In this document: one piece after another, positions 26,901 through 41,900 of the stretch
Layout of the letters: the number at the start of each line of letters is the position of its first letter
Numbering within the stretch: the stretch's first letter is position 1
NCBI GenBank assembly: GCA_013365325.1
Contig: JABVXV010000001.1
Span: 992,001-1,056,000, forward strand
DNA length: 64,000 nucleotides
Direction of reading: 5' to 3'
Source: Dipetalonema caudispina
Lineage: Eukaryota > Nematoda > Chromadorea > Rhabditida > Onchocercidae
The notes under the pieces: generated by a model
Seen by the model: the letters and a program-made list of their open reading frames with translations, nothing else
Told to the model about the DNA's origin: nothing
Databases searched by the model: none
Program-made: the position numbers and the translations under genes

Positions 26901-29900
26901 CTAGTAGTGAGAAAAATATTGCTAGAATCCGATTTGACAGATTTACGAAAATATATGCGGAGAAACTCACGAGCTAGAATGGAAATTACTCGTGAGAGGT
27001 TTGTCCTGCAACGTTTCATCACCATTTTCAATATCGTAACGCAGAAGTTCTGCTCGAAATGCCGCTAACTGACGAGTTTGTTCGCATAATTTATTGTGCA
27101 ATTTCTCAGCACTACGATAGAGTGTTGCAAGTGTATAGTCCTGTAAAAAAAATTGGCATAACTTCTCGAAAATGTTTGAACATTAGCTAGGGATCTGAAT
27201 CAAATAAAACGGTCAGCTGATAAAATTGAACACATTACAATAAAAATCCCACCTCTTTTAGATTCAGACTTGATATGAAATTTGTAAACGACTGCAGAGT
27301 CATGTGCTTTAGAATCATATTTGGTCGAATAGATGGTTCCGAATCCCATGAGCATCTTTCCAAAAGGGCGCCAATGACCCCAATATGACAACGTGTCGAT
27401 TCGATATCGTTCAGTAAAGCTTCCATAAGGGCGTATGTCTAAAAATATATTTCCCTTTGGTTATTATTATCATTTGTTAACTCTCAAGGTTTGGAAACAT
27501 CTCAGATTTATTTAATTGCTGTATTATTAATCATGAACTCAAAAGCGCATTCTACGAAATCAAACGTGTCAATCAAAGAATAGTAGACAACGCCTGAATG
27601 TTGTGCCTGATATCCAAAAACAAAGTATAATTCATATTAACGTCCTTAACTGAGATACTCGGAACGATTAAACTATGGTCCAAAATGGTTAACAAATAAA
27701 CATACGATCCCGTAGAAAAAAGTACGCCCCTAACAACGCTTGCCCAAAATGTTGACATGATTCAGCAGCAATAACTCACCGTCTTCCGGTCGCTGTCATC
27801 CTCGATTGCCTGCACTGAAGGTAACGATCGGCCAACGAGCACTGCTTCCAGGCGAGCATATTTGCAGAAACCGCAAGAATTACATAAGAATGGTTCCTGA
27901 ACAAAAAACACATATATTGAGTAACTGTATCATTTAAAAGAAACAATCCGGCAAGAATGTAGCACTGCCAACTCAGAATCGGTCATTGGCATGTTGATAC
28001 CAGCTCCATGCTATACGTTCCGAGTCAACCACTACTTCCTTACTTTCCAGTTAAAGTTAAACAAATTCACGAAAAACATAGAAACTGAAAACTGATTAAG
28101 TGAAGAAAAGACCTTCTCATCGTAATTGATTGCTCGACATTTCACGCATTGAAAGACATTTTCACCACAGTTTGAGCATATCCCTGGATTCGGTGCTACT
28201 GAAGTAGAACATCGTGGGCAGTGTACGAATTCTGGCGCGTCTGCAGCTCCAGTCGTGTTTGTATCATAAAATTCGGCCATTTCCAAGACAACATTACAAG
28301 TAAAAACTGGGATTGGAAGTTGTACATCAATTTCAGTATCTCCTTGATTTACCTGTAGACATGCTTTTAGCGCGAGAAACGAGAGATAATATCTGCTTTT
28401 TCCAGTACTAATATGAAGGTTACGAATGAAAACGTCAATATCGAGGATCTTAAACAAAATTCTGATATTTTGACGAAACAAAAGATGGAAATTTCGTAAA
28501 GTTGTGATCGAGGAGATGGGTATACACACTTCCTCATAACTATGCATATCGGAGATTCAATCCCGCTCCCTCCCAGATTAATATCCATAATTCCCTATAT
28601 TTTTCGAACATTACACAGTTCTTCGCTATAATTTGGCTATAACTCTATAAAAGACATAAGTACAACCTTGACATCAGCTGCTTTCTCCCAAAGTTCAGGC
28701 CGATTCTTGAGATCAACCGCAGATTCAAGTATTTTATTGCAGTAATAAAACCTGAACCGCTTCACCATCTTCGATCGTTTGATCTCGCTCAAACGTATGA
28801 TGATCCGTGATACCTATGACTTTGATCTGTAGGTATTTCTATCAATTTGTTCAAAATTATTTCTTTGTATTCTTTTTAAACCTGAATCAGGTACTACAAA
28901 AAGTGCCAAGCTCTTTCTCTGAACATATAATAGCAGTCGTGCGAAATAAATTATGCATACCTCAAAATGACCCATCAGTTTGATCATCTGTGCTGACGTA
29001 GTGAAACGAGAATCCAATTTAATGGCTGATAATTTCAACTGTTCCATTGGATGATCCGAATCCGAACATATCAGACATGGAGATTTACTTAGTACAGAAA
29101 TATCTGGTGATCCTGAAGGGTCACCTCATATTACCACTTTAAAATGTAGCCTTTAATACCAATATAGGGATACTTAGATTCTGTTCAAAATCCCCACAAC
29201 TTTTAGCTGTTGTACCCTTCCTCTCATATTCTTTGGATCATGAATTTGATTAAAATTCTAATCAGCCATATCGATTAGTTTTTGTAAAGAGAGTGTTCCT
29301 TTCGGTATCATATGATTCACTGTAAAGAAAATTGCGAAATGTTTTTTCTTTGTACTAATAATGCCAAGAAACAGTAAAAATAGAAGCCAATACTTGAAAA
29401 AATACGAGTTGAAATAGAAAGAAAGAGTGCACAAATGAAGCAAAGTAACTAACGAAAAAGCCTGAAATCTTACCGATAAATTCGCATAATTTTTCGAAAA
29501 GAACCGAAGTTCGACTTTTTTCTATCGTACAGAGCGCGCCAATGATTGTTGCTACGGCTTCCTTATAAACCGTAATCAATTCATCCCTCAAATGCAAGTT
29601 ATAAATGCTAGAATGAAATTATGAAAGAAACTTATTCATCCTCAAATAACCTGATTTTGTCAAAAAACGAAATTTAACTCCAGCTTCAAAGTTTTTCTTC
29701 TAAAATTGGAGAAATCTTCCAGTACCACTCTGAAATGTTTGATTAAGTTCTTCTACAAGGTAACATCACCAACACTGAGACTGAAAATGACGAAGCTAAC
29801 TTTGATAAGAATCGAGGTAGATAGCAAGAGAGAAGATCTACCAGCTGTGCAGTCCGATTACCCATTTCTTGCGCATAAGGCCAGGTATGCCTGTACAGAT

Positions 29901-32900
29901 GATTAATTAGTCGTAACTGATTGGGTCGTGATGCAAGCTGTAGCGTAGCACGCAGAATTGCGTGCAATGTCCAACGTCTCTCTTCATTTTCACCAAGCAG
30001 AAACCTGCAAATTTGAAAGCAAATTCCATAAAGCTAATCCAGAATTTGGTTTTCTCCTCAAAACAGAATCGCCATTTTCGCAATTAACACATTTCTCAAT
30101 GCTAGAATATTGACAAACCAAAGATGATGTTTAGCATACTACTCTTTTTAACGTAGATGATGCATGACACAGTTTCGTTTTGAAATATAATAAAATTTTC
30201 GGGTACTGAGTGTGATTTGAAACGGTGCATACTTTACGCTGATATTGCTATAAAGAACAGATCACGTGAAATATAAAAAATACCTCGTAATCAGCCTTTT
30301 GAACAATGTAAATGGCTTTTGCTTGCCTAAAAGTATATTGACCAGTGAACAACACAGCAGTTCATCATCGGAATCTTCGGATGTTCGGATAGCCAGTAAA
30401 ATAAGATTAAGAACAGCATCGCATGCAACATCAGGCATCATGCACGCTAATTCCATTAACCATGGTAACTAAAAAAGGAGTTCTGCAATTTTAAATTTTT
30501 CCTACCAAATTCAAGTTAAATAAGCAGATGACAAGCCGGCTCACTTCCTTTAAACATATTCTCTGCCAGACGACACAGCGTCTCTCAGAAACTACTGCGA
30601 TTCCATTGATGCGGCCAACAATGTCGCTTAATTCGAAATATTCCAAACTTGAACGACCTTTCAAGCGCTTCTTCAAATTAACCAGCAAATCATGAATGAT
30701 ATGCTCATCACGAACTTGGCGGTACTTGACCTGGAAAAATTGTAGAATAATCATATTATACAGGCGATGCTATCCAGCTGAAACAACACTTTTAAACAAG
30801 TGAATGAATTAGGTCAGTCAAATAACGGCATAATTCAATGTAATAAGCTCATTTCAGCAAATTAAGGGTTTTTTATTTCATTTTTAAAATGAAATCCATA
30901 CTTAATAAGCGTCAATCTCATTCTACCTTTAGTTACTGTACTTGTCAGCAGGGTGGGCAGCACTAAAAAACAAAAGTGAAATGGACCAGAAAATAGGGTG
31001 GAAAAATAAGTTGAGAAATAGGTAGAAAAAATAAAATGAGTTGGAGGCAAACCATATCATCATGTTAACCTACCGTATCAGAACCACACATCAACAAAAG
31101 TAGCTTCCGAGCAAGTCTGCGCATTGTTGATGGCTCCTGAGTAATGTAATCACATAAAAGATTCTCCCATTTGTTGTTCAGTAGCAGCTCATCACCCAAA
31201 ATTTTTTTGAGCTGAAAATGAGTTGGAGGCAAACCATATCATCATGTTATTTAATCAACTTCGGTTAAAAAATTCAAAAAAAGTTAGATGGCCAAATGCA
31301 TGGAAAGACTGCAGCAAAAAATACTTCAAAGTCAAATTTGTATGTTAAATCTGCATTAAACGGTAAAAAGATGAATAATATGAAACAATTTCAGTCACGC
31401 TGATATTCCTATAGTATAGCTCTTGATGTTTAAGAAATCCGAAGTGATTTATTGACATCCTGGAAAACATCTACCTTCATTTTATCTAGTTGTTTGAAAG
31501 GTCTACAGTTTAACCCTTTTAATTAGTATGGCCGCATTATTATTTATCAAGAACAACAATAATTAAGTACGAAAAGTGGAGTAAGTCATGTGAAAGACTG
31601 GATTGACTACATCTATAATGGTAATTAAAGGACATAAATCCAACTGAGAACCAAGCTTCATTTTGTCTCAAGATAGAACCTATCGCTAAAGGCTTCCGAA
31701 ATAACACTATTCTAGATTTAAATACGCATCGCAAACTTTCAGAGATATAAAATCAAAATTTACCTGATAGGGCAATCGAAGTGCCATTTCGACAAGAAGT
31801 GTTGTGTATATCGAGAAGACATTTCCTGGATTGACATTCAATACACGAGCGTTGAACAATGGTGCAAGATCAGGTTGTAACTCTGGTGGGACAGAGGAGA
31901 GTTTCTGGATACCCTGCTCGGGATAATGCGTTTGTTTGGTCCACTCTGTTTTCAAGGATTGCAAAAGAACATAACAATAATTCAAGGCTCCCACAGACAC
32001 CTGAATCGTTTGAATTCAAATCAATAAAGACAAAAGAAAGATATTCTAGAATTAGTCACTTTATCGTTTGAATTTTTGAAGTTTAGAAGCAACTTTTTCA
32101 CACCTGTCCGCTCTAACTGTCTCTCTTAAGTCCGCACAGCAACTCCTTGGTGCGTCACTTGAAAGCCTCAAAACGCAGACGATTTAAATACACAAGAAAC
32201 TCATGGTAGGCCAATGATCAGACAAGTAACGGAAAAATTTTCTAACAAACTATTCGCTTCTAAAAAGCTTTATTCAAAACTTACTAAAGTGTGTGCAACT
32301 TTCAGAGCCAAAGCAACCTGCGGCTCAGGAGTTACCGATGCATCTTCGTATTCCTTACTTCCCGCTTGGGAAATAACATTCATTGTCGAAATGTCAGTAT
32401 CGTCCTGTTGCGGTGTTGCATCACGACTAGATGATGATATATCACCTGCAAGTTCAGTACCTTCCATCTGTTCCAAATCGGATTCCCCACCAGCTTCTGC
32501 ATCGTCTCCATCGTCAACACTTCCAGTCGGTGCGACTGCTACTATTTCAGCAGTATCTAATATTGCAGTAAACTGCAAGATGACGGAATTTTAAAATCAT
32601 GGAGTAAATTTGCTTATTTCTTTGTAAAATAAATTTCAAATTACTTCTCGGATTTTCAAAATCGAGAATTTTTCAATATTTTCTAATAAAAATGTTCTTC
32701 ACTATCGCTAAAATATGTGCAAAATATTCCCGTCACTGACACATCATTTCATTTTAGTGTTTGATAGTTCTAAATAAAAACCACTGCTTTCCTAACTCAA
32801 CAAAAGATCTTACCACTCTAATAAAAAACTAACTTCTTCACTTTTTGGCACTGCAACATGATGAACCCCTTCATCGATTATCTTTTTGCTACTCCTGGAT

Positions 32901-35900
32901 GGCCAATTATGTGATGTACATTGAACAAGGATAACATATATCAGACGTAGGATAATTTGATCACGTTCTGCTTTCACCGTTCTTTCTGTCTGCACTTTGC
33001 TGAAGTCTAGCCCACTTATCAAATAATCGATCTGAAATCACTGATGTGTTGACACATTCGATATTTCGAGAAATACTTCCAAATCTAAAATTTTAAATCC
33101 AGTAAATACTTACAAGATCGGTTAGCTGATCTGGAGCATGCTGACCCATCAAGAACAGTATTGTCTGCGCTGGTGCTAAACAGCGTATACCATCACAATT
33201 ACAAATATCGAGTCGGGAAACAAAAGCTAGCAACAACTGCCCGATCCAGGCCATCTCTGGAGAAACAATAGTAATATTCTTCTGTTTGAAATCTAACATA
33301 AAATGCCAATTCTAGGGCTTAAAATTTCTATTTATCAAAAAATAAAATCTAGATTAAATGAAATCGATCAGATCAAGACGTGATGCGCTTTCTAAAAACG
33401 ATAAAATTTGGTCTCGTTGACAATGCCGTACATTGCCTGCGTTACTTTTAGAGAAAAAAGTATGCAAAGTGGCCAGTGACATAAGGATATTGCACTGAAG
33501 AGCTAAAAGAACAAAATAACCCTGGAACCACCATTCAAAGAAGATGCACACATGAACAGAGTCGCTATACAGAAAGTTATCAATACCACTGATCACATAT
33601 GATCAATATGTGACAATGCTATCCCACCTAATCGTAAACTTCGGAGGCTATGGTCTAAGATATCTTGCTATAATTTCAGTTATATAACTTAGAGAGTAAA
33701 CGAAAAAAAATCCTTACCTAAACTTGAAGGCTAAAAACTAATTCAGTCTCGCAAACTGAAAGAAGCAAGGAAATTTACTTTTGCTAAAATCCTCTAAATC
33801 CGATAAAGGCTTCAACTGAACAGGGATCCATCTTTCCTTGTTTATTTGGTTTTCAAGTTCATCGATAATCGCCGGCTTAAATCCTCCAGCAGCACTTTGG
33901 CTTACAACACTCATATGTAGTCCCTCAGTGGAAGTCGTGTTTTTATCCGTTAAAGTTGCAGGCGTAAGAGTACCAATAAATGAGAACAAATTGCTATGAT
34001 TCTGGACACTTGCAATGCAGTAGTTCGAAATAATTGATGACATCAAACATTTGCAGCGATGGGCAATGACTATGTTCTGGAATTAAAAAATCCTAGAAAT
34101 ATAAACCAACAAAATATAACACCGCAACTGCCATTTTCAGACAACAGGAGCGGATCATAAAATGGAAAATTAAAATCAGTCCAAAAAGTTTGAGTAATCC
34201 TTACAATTTATACTATTTAAAGCAATTCGAAAGAGTAAAAATATTCAAAAAATTTTGGAACCAACATCAGAGAACAATATTTTTAAGATGAGTCGCATTA
34301 TTTCTGTCGAATTCTCCACATTTACAGCCAGATATAGGAAAGCAGATATCAAGAGCTGCTCCAAAACTGCATCCGCAGCAAAATCATTAGAAAAAACGAA
34401 CTCGACACACATTTTCAGGAAAGGAAGTATATCGCCGAAATCTAAATAATCATTTCTACTTTTCTTGTTTTTGTCGTTTTCTGATTAAATTCTTAGTCTT
34501 CCTTATTTAATCCTTTTACTGCATTTTTCAAAACTTTCAATTCATGCTTACTATTTTTGAGAAACCGCTCAGTACTTTTTTAATCGATTTAGAATAAATA
34601 TTGTACATTTACTTTTGATTAATATGTGAATTCTTATTTTGTAGAAGAACAAGACTTTATTATTACACCACCATTCAGTAAGTTACCCAGTTAAGTATTC
34701 AGAAGATGTCTTGAGACAGCAATTATTTTTTCTAGTTCACTTTTAGTTATTAGTTTTGGTCATCAGCCTTTAATGATTTAACTCCCTCTAATAACTTTTT
34801 TGAATATCGAATAAATAATTTATAACAATTTTTCAACATAAAATTCGTGCATTTAAATATCAAGGTTCATTAATATAAAACTGAATTAAATTATAAATTT
34901 CATACGTAATTTGAATTAAATTACGAAAATCAAATTAAATTACAGATTGATATAGTTAGTTAGCTCATTTCTTTCAATATTTTTCAATTCGATGTTTCAT
35001 TCAGAAATAACTTTTTCAGGTTTATTCATTGAATAACTAAAGTCCTACTATGTTTAAAAGCAAATGAAATAAACAATATTGAATAATTAATGAAATAAAT
35101 ATCAGGACTACTTAATTAAATTTACATTAATATTATTTTAAAGAGTGTACTTGGTACATATACACTGTTTATCTACCGGTAAAATAATGATAATTAACAA
35201 TGCTCTATTGTTGCTGGCAAACTGTATATTTTTAATGCTTGAAAAACATTACCACTGGCACTGCTAGGAGTAAAACTATAGAAAATAATAAATCCAATAC
35301 ACAAGAAAAATACTAGTCTTCAAATATGCTAAACTCATTTGCTTTCTGTTTTATTTCCTCCTTTATCGACTATTTGCTAGAAGTAGTGTTTACCAAATTC
35401 AGAAATAAAGAAGAAATATAAGAATAGTTTGTATTTTTCACATCTTGAAGCTAAAGTTAATATTCAAATCTGATTTCCCAATGAAAAATAAGTTTGAAAA
35501 ACAAAACTAACGCCTCTTAATTAATTGGTGAAAAGATGCCACACGATGCAAAGCCATCACTTTCAACTGAGTGGCAAAGGTGTTGAAAAGCGATAGCTGT
35601 AAGGTTCCAGTATTTCGATGGCTTATCAGTGATGAAAATAAAGCCGCATCCTAGAGTTGTAAAAAGCAGTAAAAATTTGCTAACGAAAAGAACAAAAAAA
35701 TTGAAATTCTCATATTCGTAAAAAGAACGATCTCTTTGATCATATTCAATGCCGCTAAAACAGTGGCGTATTTCAATGCTCAACAGCTTCATTACTTTAC
35801 ATATCACAGGCCAGGTATGGCGTCGCGAATTCATTGTTACCCGGGCAGACTTCAGATCCATATTTCCAAGAAATACTACCAAGCTAGACATTAATAAGTT

Positions 35901-38900
35901 TGAACTGTTTCAATAACCTTTTTTTCGAGAAATGACGTGGCTGTAGGTGACAAATGCCTCAGTAAGATCAATGCTCGATGACTCACGGTGACATGTTCGA
36001 AGTCCGGGGCTGTGAACTTCAGTACAAGTGGTAGAAGCCAACTCATGCGCTGAAAATAAGACATGGTAAAGTCGTAAAATTTAAAATTATACTTATGTGG
36101 CTTTGAAAAAATGGGAAGTCAAACTAACAAAACTTATAATTATCTTTTCAAAATTAAAGCAAATTAAGGACCAATTTCTGGATTCATTTGGGGAAGGATT
36201 ATTAGTTCACCAGACATATTATAGAAATTATAAACATCAGTCTGTGAAATTAAAAAAAAGGATAACCTTTTGCTTTGTACAAGAATGCAGCCTGCAACAT
36301 GTAGAGATAAATGAGGCAACCAGTTGCTCAGGGAGAGTAATAATTTGGTCAAAACGATAGGAAGCCGTGGGAAAACCAAAATCTTTTTTCGTTTTGCCGA
36401 AAACCTAAAAATTCTGATAATACATCGTAGATGATAAAAAGCTCAATTGAGTTTGAAATTACATATTGAAATGTTACAAAAATCAAAAAGAATGATTATT
36501 TCAAATTTAGTCAAAAGAGATGAAAAAGAATTCACCTTAATAGACCAAATTTGTGCAGGTACATTGTTGCAAGTGAAATTCAGCGTCACTTCATTGTTGC
36601 TGCAAATATATAATCGTAAAGAAACTACGAGTAAAATTCAGCACTATTTAGTTCTTCCTATCAATTTAATCGCACAGTATACAGCATAAACAGAGCTATG
36701 GCTTCAAATGCTCTCCAACGTAAAGCTTTGATTTAGTATAACTGGTTACTAAGAGCTTTCGAAAAGATTATCAATAGTTATTCCTTGGTGTACGCGGATT
36801 ATAAATATATAAGACATATGATTCTGCGTTAAGCCAACAAGTTAAACATGATTAAGGGTTAGACCACTCCGAAAGATAGGCAACAAGCAGTATTGCCTTT
36901 AAATATGCTTAAAGTCCCCGGAAATATTTTCGACCCTATTTCTGCAATACGTATTGTTATCGTTTCCTCTAGGAATACGATACGTGGGTTAGATCACATG
37001 TGAGTATATTTTAAATATTTATGATTACAGAAAGCACTAACACTTGGTTAATGATAATAATAATAGAACAGAAAACTCAAACCAATCCTGGGATCGTTTA
37101 TATCTGCAGTTTCTGTCTATATATACCGAACGAATACCGTGCCACCTATGAGGAAGATTACAAACAGGAAATTGCAACAACGAATTGGAAAAGAAAAAAA
37201 TTACCAACTGATAGACTGTTTTCGTGTCAGCCGTATATCGAACATCCGTGACGTCTTTGTTTGCAGGTTGATCTTTTTGCCAAAAACTGTAACACTTGTT
37301 GGGCACTTGTCCGGTGTGACTTCGATGCGTAATGCACACATGATTAAGTTCCAATCTAGGTTCTTCACCACAACTTCAAATTCTTTTTGCTGAAACTCGA
37401 AAAAAATTCAGCAACAAAAAATGAAAAATTTTATGATCCTACTTAATCACATCTCCTTTCATTTAGATATCTAGCCTGCTCAAAAGAGAATATATATAAT
37501 AAGAGAACACACTTAAATATCAGATAAATATAACCAATACATCCAATTCAATTTGAAAAAAAAAATGTGGCTTTTAAAATGCTTTGCTTTTTTTAACTAG
37601 AAGATTTGCTTTTGCCATTACTCGCCCTGTAGAAACTGCAAGCAACTGTGAGAAGGATGAAAGGAAGGATAGAACGTACCTTCAGACAGACAACGCTCAT
37701 TCCGGCAGAAGTAATTCTTTTTGTTAGCTCAGCAGTGTCATAAACGTGCTCAAGTGCTTTGCTGTAAAATTCTAATTTTTGGATCGGACGGCACTGTTCA
37801 AATACTGTAACCATATCTGGTTCTGGGACTTCGTCCTCCACAACGGTGCATGGTCTTACTTCTGTTTCCAACATTGAACGTTCCACATCCTTCACCCAGA
37901 AATCAGGTTCCATTAACCAACAACTGAAATTCCTATTTTCTTTAACTTTTCCAAAAAAAGATCAAAATACAAGTATTTGCCTTGTAAAAATAAGATTATC
38001 AAGCATCACTATCACCATGTTTGGGAACTAAAATGCCCGACTAGTGTAAAGTGATCTGTCCTGAAACAATTTTACAGTTGTGAAATCATTTCTAACTTCT
38101 CACCAGTTGGAAAAGATGAAAATGATAAGTATTTTAACGTGCTGCACAAATATTATATTTCCGTTCGAAATTTCCGGATACTTTTTGGAGAACTTAAAGT
38201 ATATATCCAACAGGTGCTCAGCATGCAAATGCACTTTAATTCGACATTGACAACACTGTACTCCAAATCTTGATAATCTTGCATTGCAAAGGTAATGGTA
38301 ACCTTCGAAAAAGTTGTAGGTTTTGATTTGCCAGAATTTGTATAAGAAGTTGAGATACGCAATCTGAGCCAAGCAACATGCACTGAGCAGTTACAGGATC
38401 AGTTAGAGTTTTCGTCTGTGTATATACAGTATTGCCATATGGATAGAGGAAAACAGCAGAGGTACACGACGGATGCGAGAGAGCTGCAAACACTCCAGCG
38501 CATTCACACCAATTCGATAGCGGGAAGTCGAACGGAAGATCTGTAGCTTCTTCAAATTCTGTACCATTGAAGTGCAGTACATAAGTATTATCTGAAACAA
38601 AATTTACTCAGAGGAAGTATTTTTAGCATAGTACAAAAAGATAAAAAAAAATGAATCAAAAGACAAAGATTAACGGTTGACAATGTAAGTTAATTTCAGA
38701 AGGTTTGTATAAAGGCGTAAAGGATCCCGTCATCTAAACAGCTCACTTTCCATAGAAACGAATAAAAATCGAGTTTCTGCGGAATAGTGCATGGAGATGG
38801 CACTGGATGTTGTTGGTAATTGAAGTGTTGTTGTCATGAAATAAGAAGCTCCATCAGCACGTCTAGCTTTTTCCAATTCTTCCATGTAAAGGTGTCCTGC

Positions 38901-41900
38901 GGATGATAGAACAATGATAATGATCAAACCATCGTCCCGCTTACCTATAAAAGAAGCTACATTAAAACCAATTTATTTTTACTTTAAGATATCCTAATAA
39001 TCTTCAGACGACAGATAAACAATATGTATAAAACTGAATCTGAAAATAAGAAAGATTCGCAGAGTTTCTATTCCTTATCCGAACTTCACATACCAAACGC
39101 CAGTTCGGTAACATCGCCCATTGGAAGGACGAATTCAAAAGTTGATGGAATATTCGCCGGATTTAAATCGTAAATTCGAATGAACTGTAGTGCCGCAACC
39201 GCTATCATATTGCTGCTATCATAATTTATCCACCTCACCTTGAAAAAGAGGCTGATATGAGAGATAAGGATACTTGATTATGCATGAAAATGATTCAAAC
39301 TTGCAAGAATCGAATTCTGATTTTCTTGTTAAAAATTATTCTAGATAGTAGAGAACAACAGTAATGTTCAACTAGCTTTTAAAAAAGGTGTGACTGTGTA
39401 AAACAGGGATCATGTTTCCTCTTTTTATTTCCATCTTTTTTATATATTTCCACTTTCTACATGAAGAAATGGTGAATATTCTGCGAAATATTTCTTATGA
39501 ATTCGCTCTGGTTACAAATTAAAAAAAAAAGGCTTTTAAATAACAAGTTGCTAACTCCTGCCGTTAATTTGTGACAACTACAAAATTTGAAACTTAATAA
39601 AGACAGTCAAAAACACACCTTGGGAATAACATAAGATGGAAATGAGTTAGCAAATTCAACAATTTGCCTTTCAGATATATCACCATCCTTATTAATCCGT
39701 AGAATGAGACACTGATTCAAGCCGCATACAGCTAGTAAATCTTTCATACTTGCAAGTGCAACTATTTTGAATCCAACTGCATCCAATTCTACTCGCTGTA
39801 AGCAGAGCAATAAAAAAAATGAAGTGGTGCGACTGAACGCCGGGGAATTATGCATGTATGGATCAGGTAAAAGAATTCACAGTACCAGCTATATGCTCCT
39901 TTAGATTTATCCACTCCCTAGTCAGCATCGGTGACTTTTAGCAGGCCATTACAGTTTGTTTGATTAAAACAATGTCATTTAACAGTTGCAATGACTGTTC
40001 ATCTTGTCGTTGCAAATTTTATCACATGTCATGCAAATGTGCGGATGATCAAAATTAGCGGGAATAGCTTATGAAAACGGCTTCTAGCTTAACTAATTAC
40101 AAGTAAAACTAACCGGTATATCACAATCCTTCATAGATGCACTTAGTAACGATCGGATGCCGAGCAAAACAATTTTCGAGTTTTCCTGCACAGCAACCAG
40201 AAGAATCGTGCCACTAATTTCAAGAGATGCTATCATATTATCAACATTTTTTCCCGCTTCAATTCGTTTATCAAAAAGAGCTTTAGGATAAGAAGTTAAC
40301 GGCTCCTAAAATCACACGAATTGAAAGAATTACAAGTAATAAATGAGAACAAATTTCGATATTTTTAAAAAGAGGACTTGAACATGTCACTAATTGTCCA
40401 ATGAAGCCAGCAGAGTCGGCAACATAGTACCGTACGGTAAGTTAACATTGCCGAAAAATGTATTGCTCTACATGACTTTCACTAAAACTCTCAGTTCTCC
40501 CGTCTTCTGACCAGTGATACCTAACATTCCACCTGCTAATACCCTGGCTGCTCTCTCAAAACCAAATGAGGTTTTCAGTTCTAGCAAGTTCTTGCAAGTA
40601 ACACATACCATAATAACACGATCTGTTGATACTGTCAGGCCTTGCGACAGCTTTGCATTAACTTCTCTTAGCCGTGTTTTACGCGCCTTACCTGATCGTA
40701 AACGCACTCCTTCTTTCACCGCAGTAATCAACAAAACAATATTCTCACGATTAGTAGTCAGTGTCTCCATAAATTGACACTAAAACGGAATTGCCCAAAA
40801 GTAAGACAGGAATTTTGGTAAAATAAGCATGATGAAATTTTTATTGTCGTGCTGAATAAAGATCAATGGAAAACGAAGAAATCATATGGAGTTTTCTTCG
40901 GGAGATATAATACATAAAAACAAATGTTATATATGTACGAACAGCTGCTAAATTTATTCGATTTCAAGAATTCAGGTAGAAATTAACTCTCATCGCTGTG
41001 TTTCGAAATTTAACAGAGTTACTATCATCAAGTTACTCTAAATTGTCTAAATCAATTTCGAGGAAAATATTTTTCCTTCAAATTTAAATTTAAGACTTCT
41101 TAAAAATCAACATATTGAGGAAAAAACAAACATACCAAATGATTTTCAATTTCTGTCTTATCTTCATCCATAACCGAAAGGTGATTGAATACACCCAATC
41201 TGCGTTTTGACGATTTTGATCGATTGCTAGGGAACGTCGCGTATTTTTGATTGCTGGCACGCTGCGGTTTAGGATATGATGTAGACTTCAACGCAGTACA
41301 ACCTTTTGCTCCGCAATCGCAAAAAAATGATCCAAATTTACTGAAGATTAAAACGATCAAGCAAGCTATTCATCCCAAATTTCCCTCTAGCTGGAATCTT
41401 CTCTCTCAAATGTCCCGAAACCAAATTTAAATGTCTCGTTTGTTCAAAGCTGAATATAATGTGTCTCATTAACTAATTTTCATTTTTCATGGAAAACAAT
41501 TTCTCAATGAATTAATCTAAGCAAGGAAACGATAGATAATACTTGTCCTCCAAAACACATTAGTTAATGATTTCAGGCTACATTCTTTAATGTCTTCAGA
41601 TGTTGAGAACTTAAATGAGATTTTAAGTGCTACCTATATGACAGATCATGGCCACGATGACAATTAACTGCACACACCGAACAAACGCCTTCTCCTTCAA
41701 CCATAGTGCAAGTATAGCAGTTGTACCAATGCTGCTGGACAAACTGTTTCGCCGTTGACGCGAATGTACACAGTGGTAACGTGCGGTTACGTGAACATGT
41801 TGGCTTCTTCTAAAAAAACATCGAAATCCTAAGTTTTACTGAACAAGCCGTTATTTCCATTACTGCTGTAACATAACTCATGTAATCACAACATATAATT

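Noticed and set aside
32214..32594. 126-codon + strand open frame
   Set aside because: It is the shadow of a minus-strand UBR4 exon encoding an acidic linker ([20 protein letters not shown]); low-complexity composition keeps the opposite strand open.
35517..35560. UBR4 exon running into an in-frame TAA, suggesting the gene ends or is split here
   Set aside because: A donor-like AAA/GTGATGG just upstream (near 35563) has phase 1, which fits the phase of the acceptor before [11 protein letters not shown] near 34440, so splicing across the 1.1-kb intron keeps the frame.
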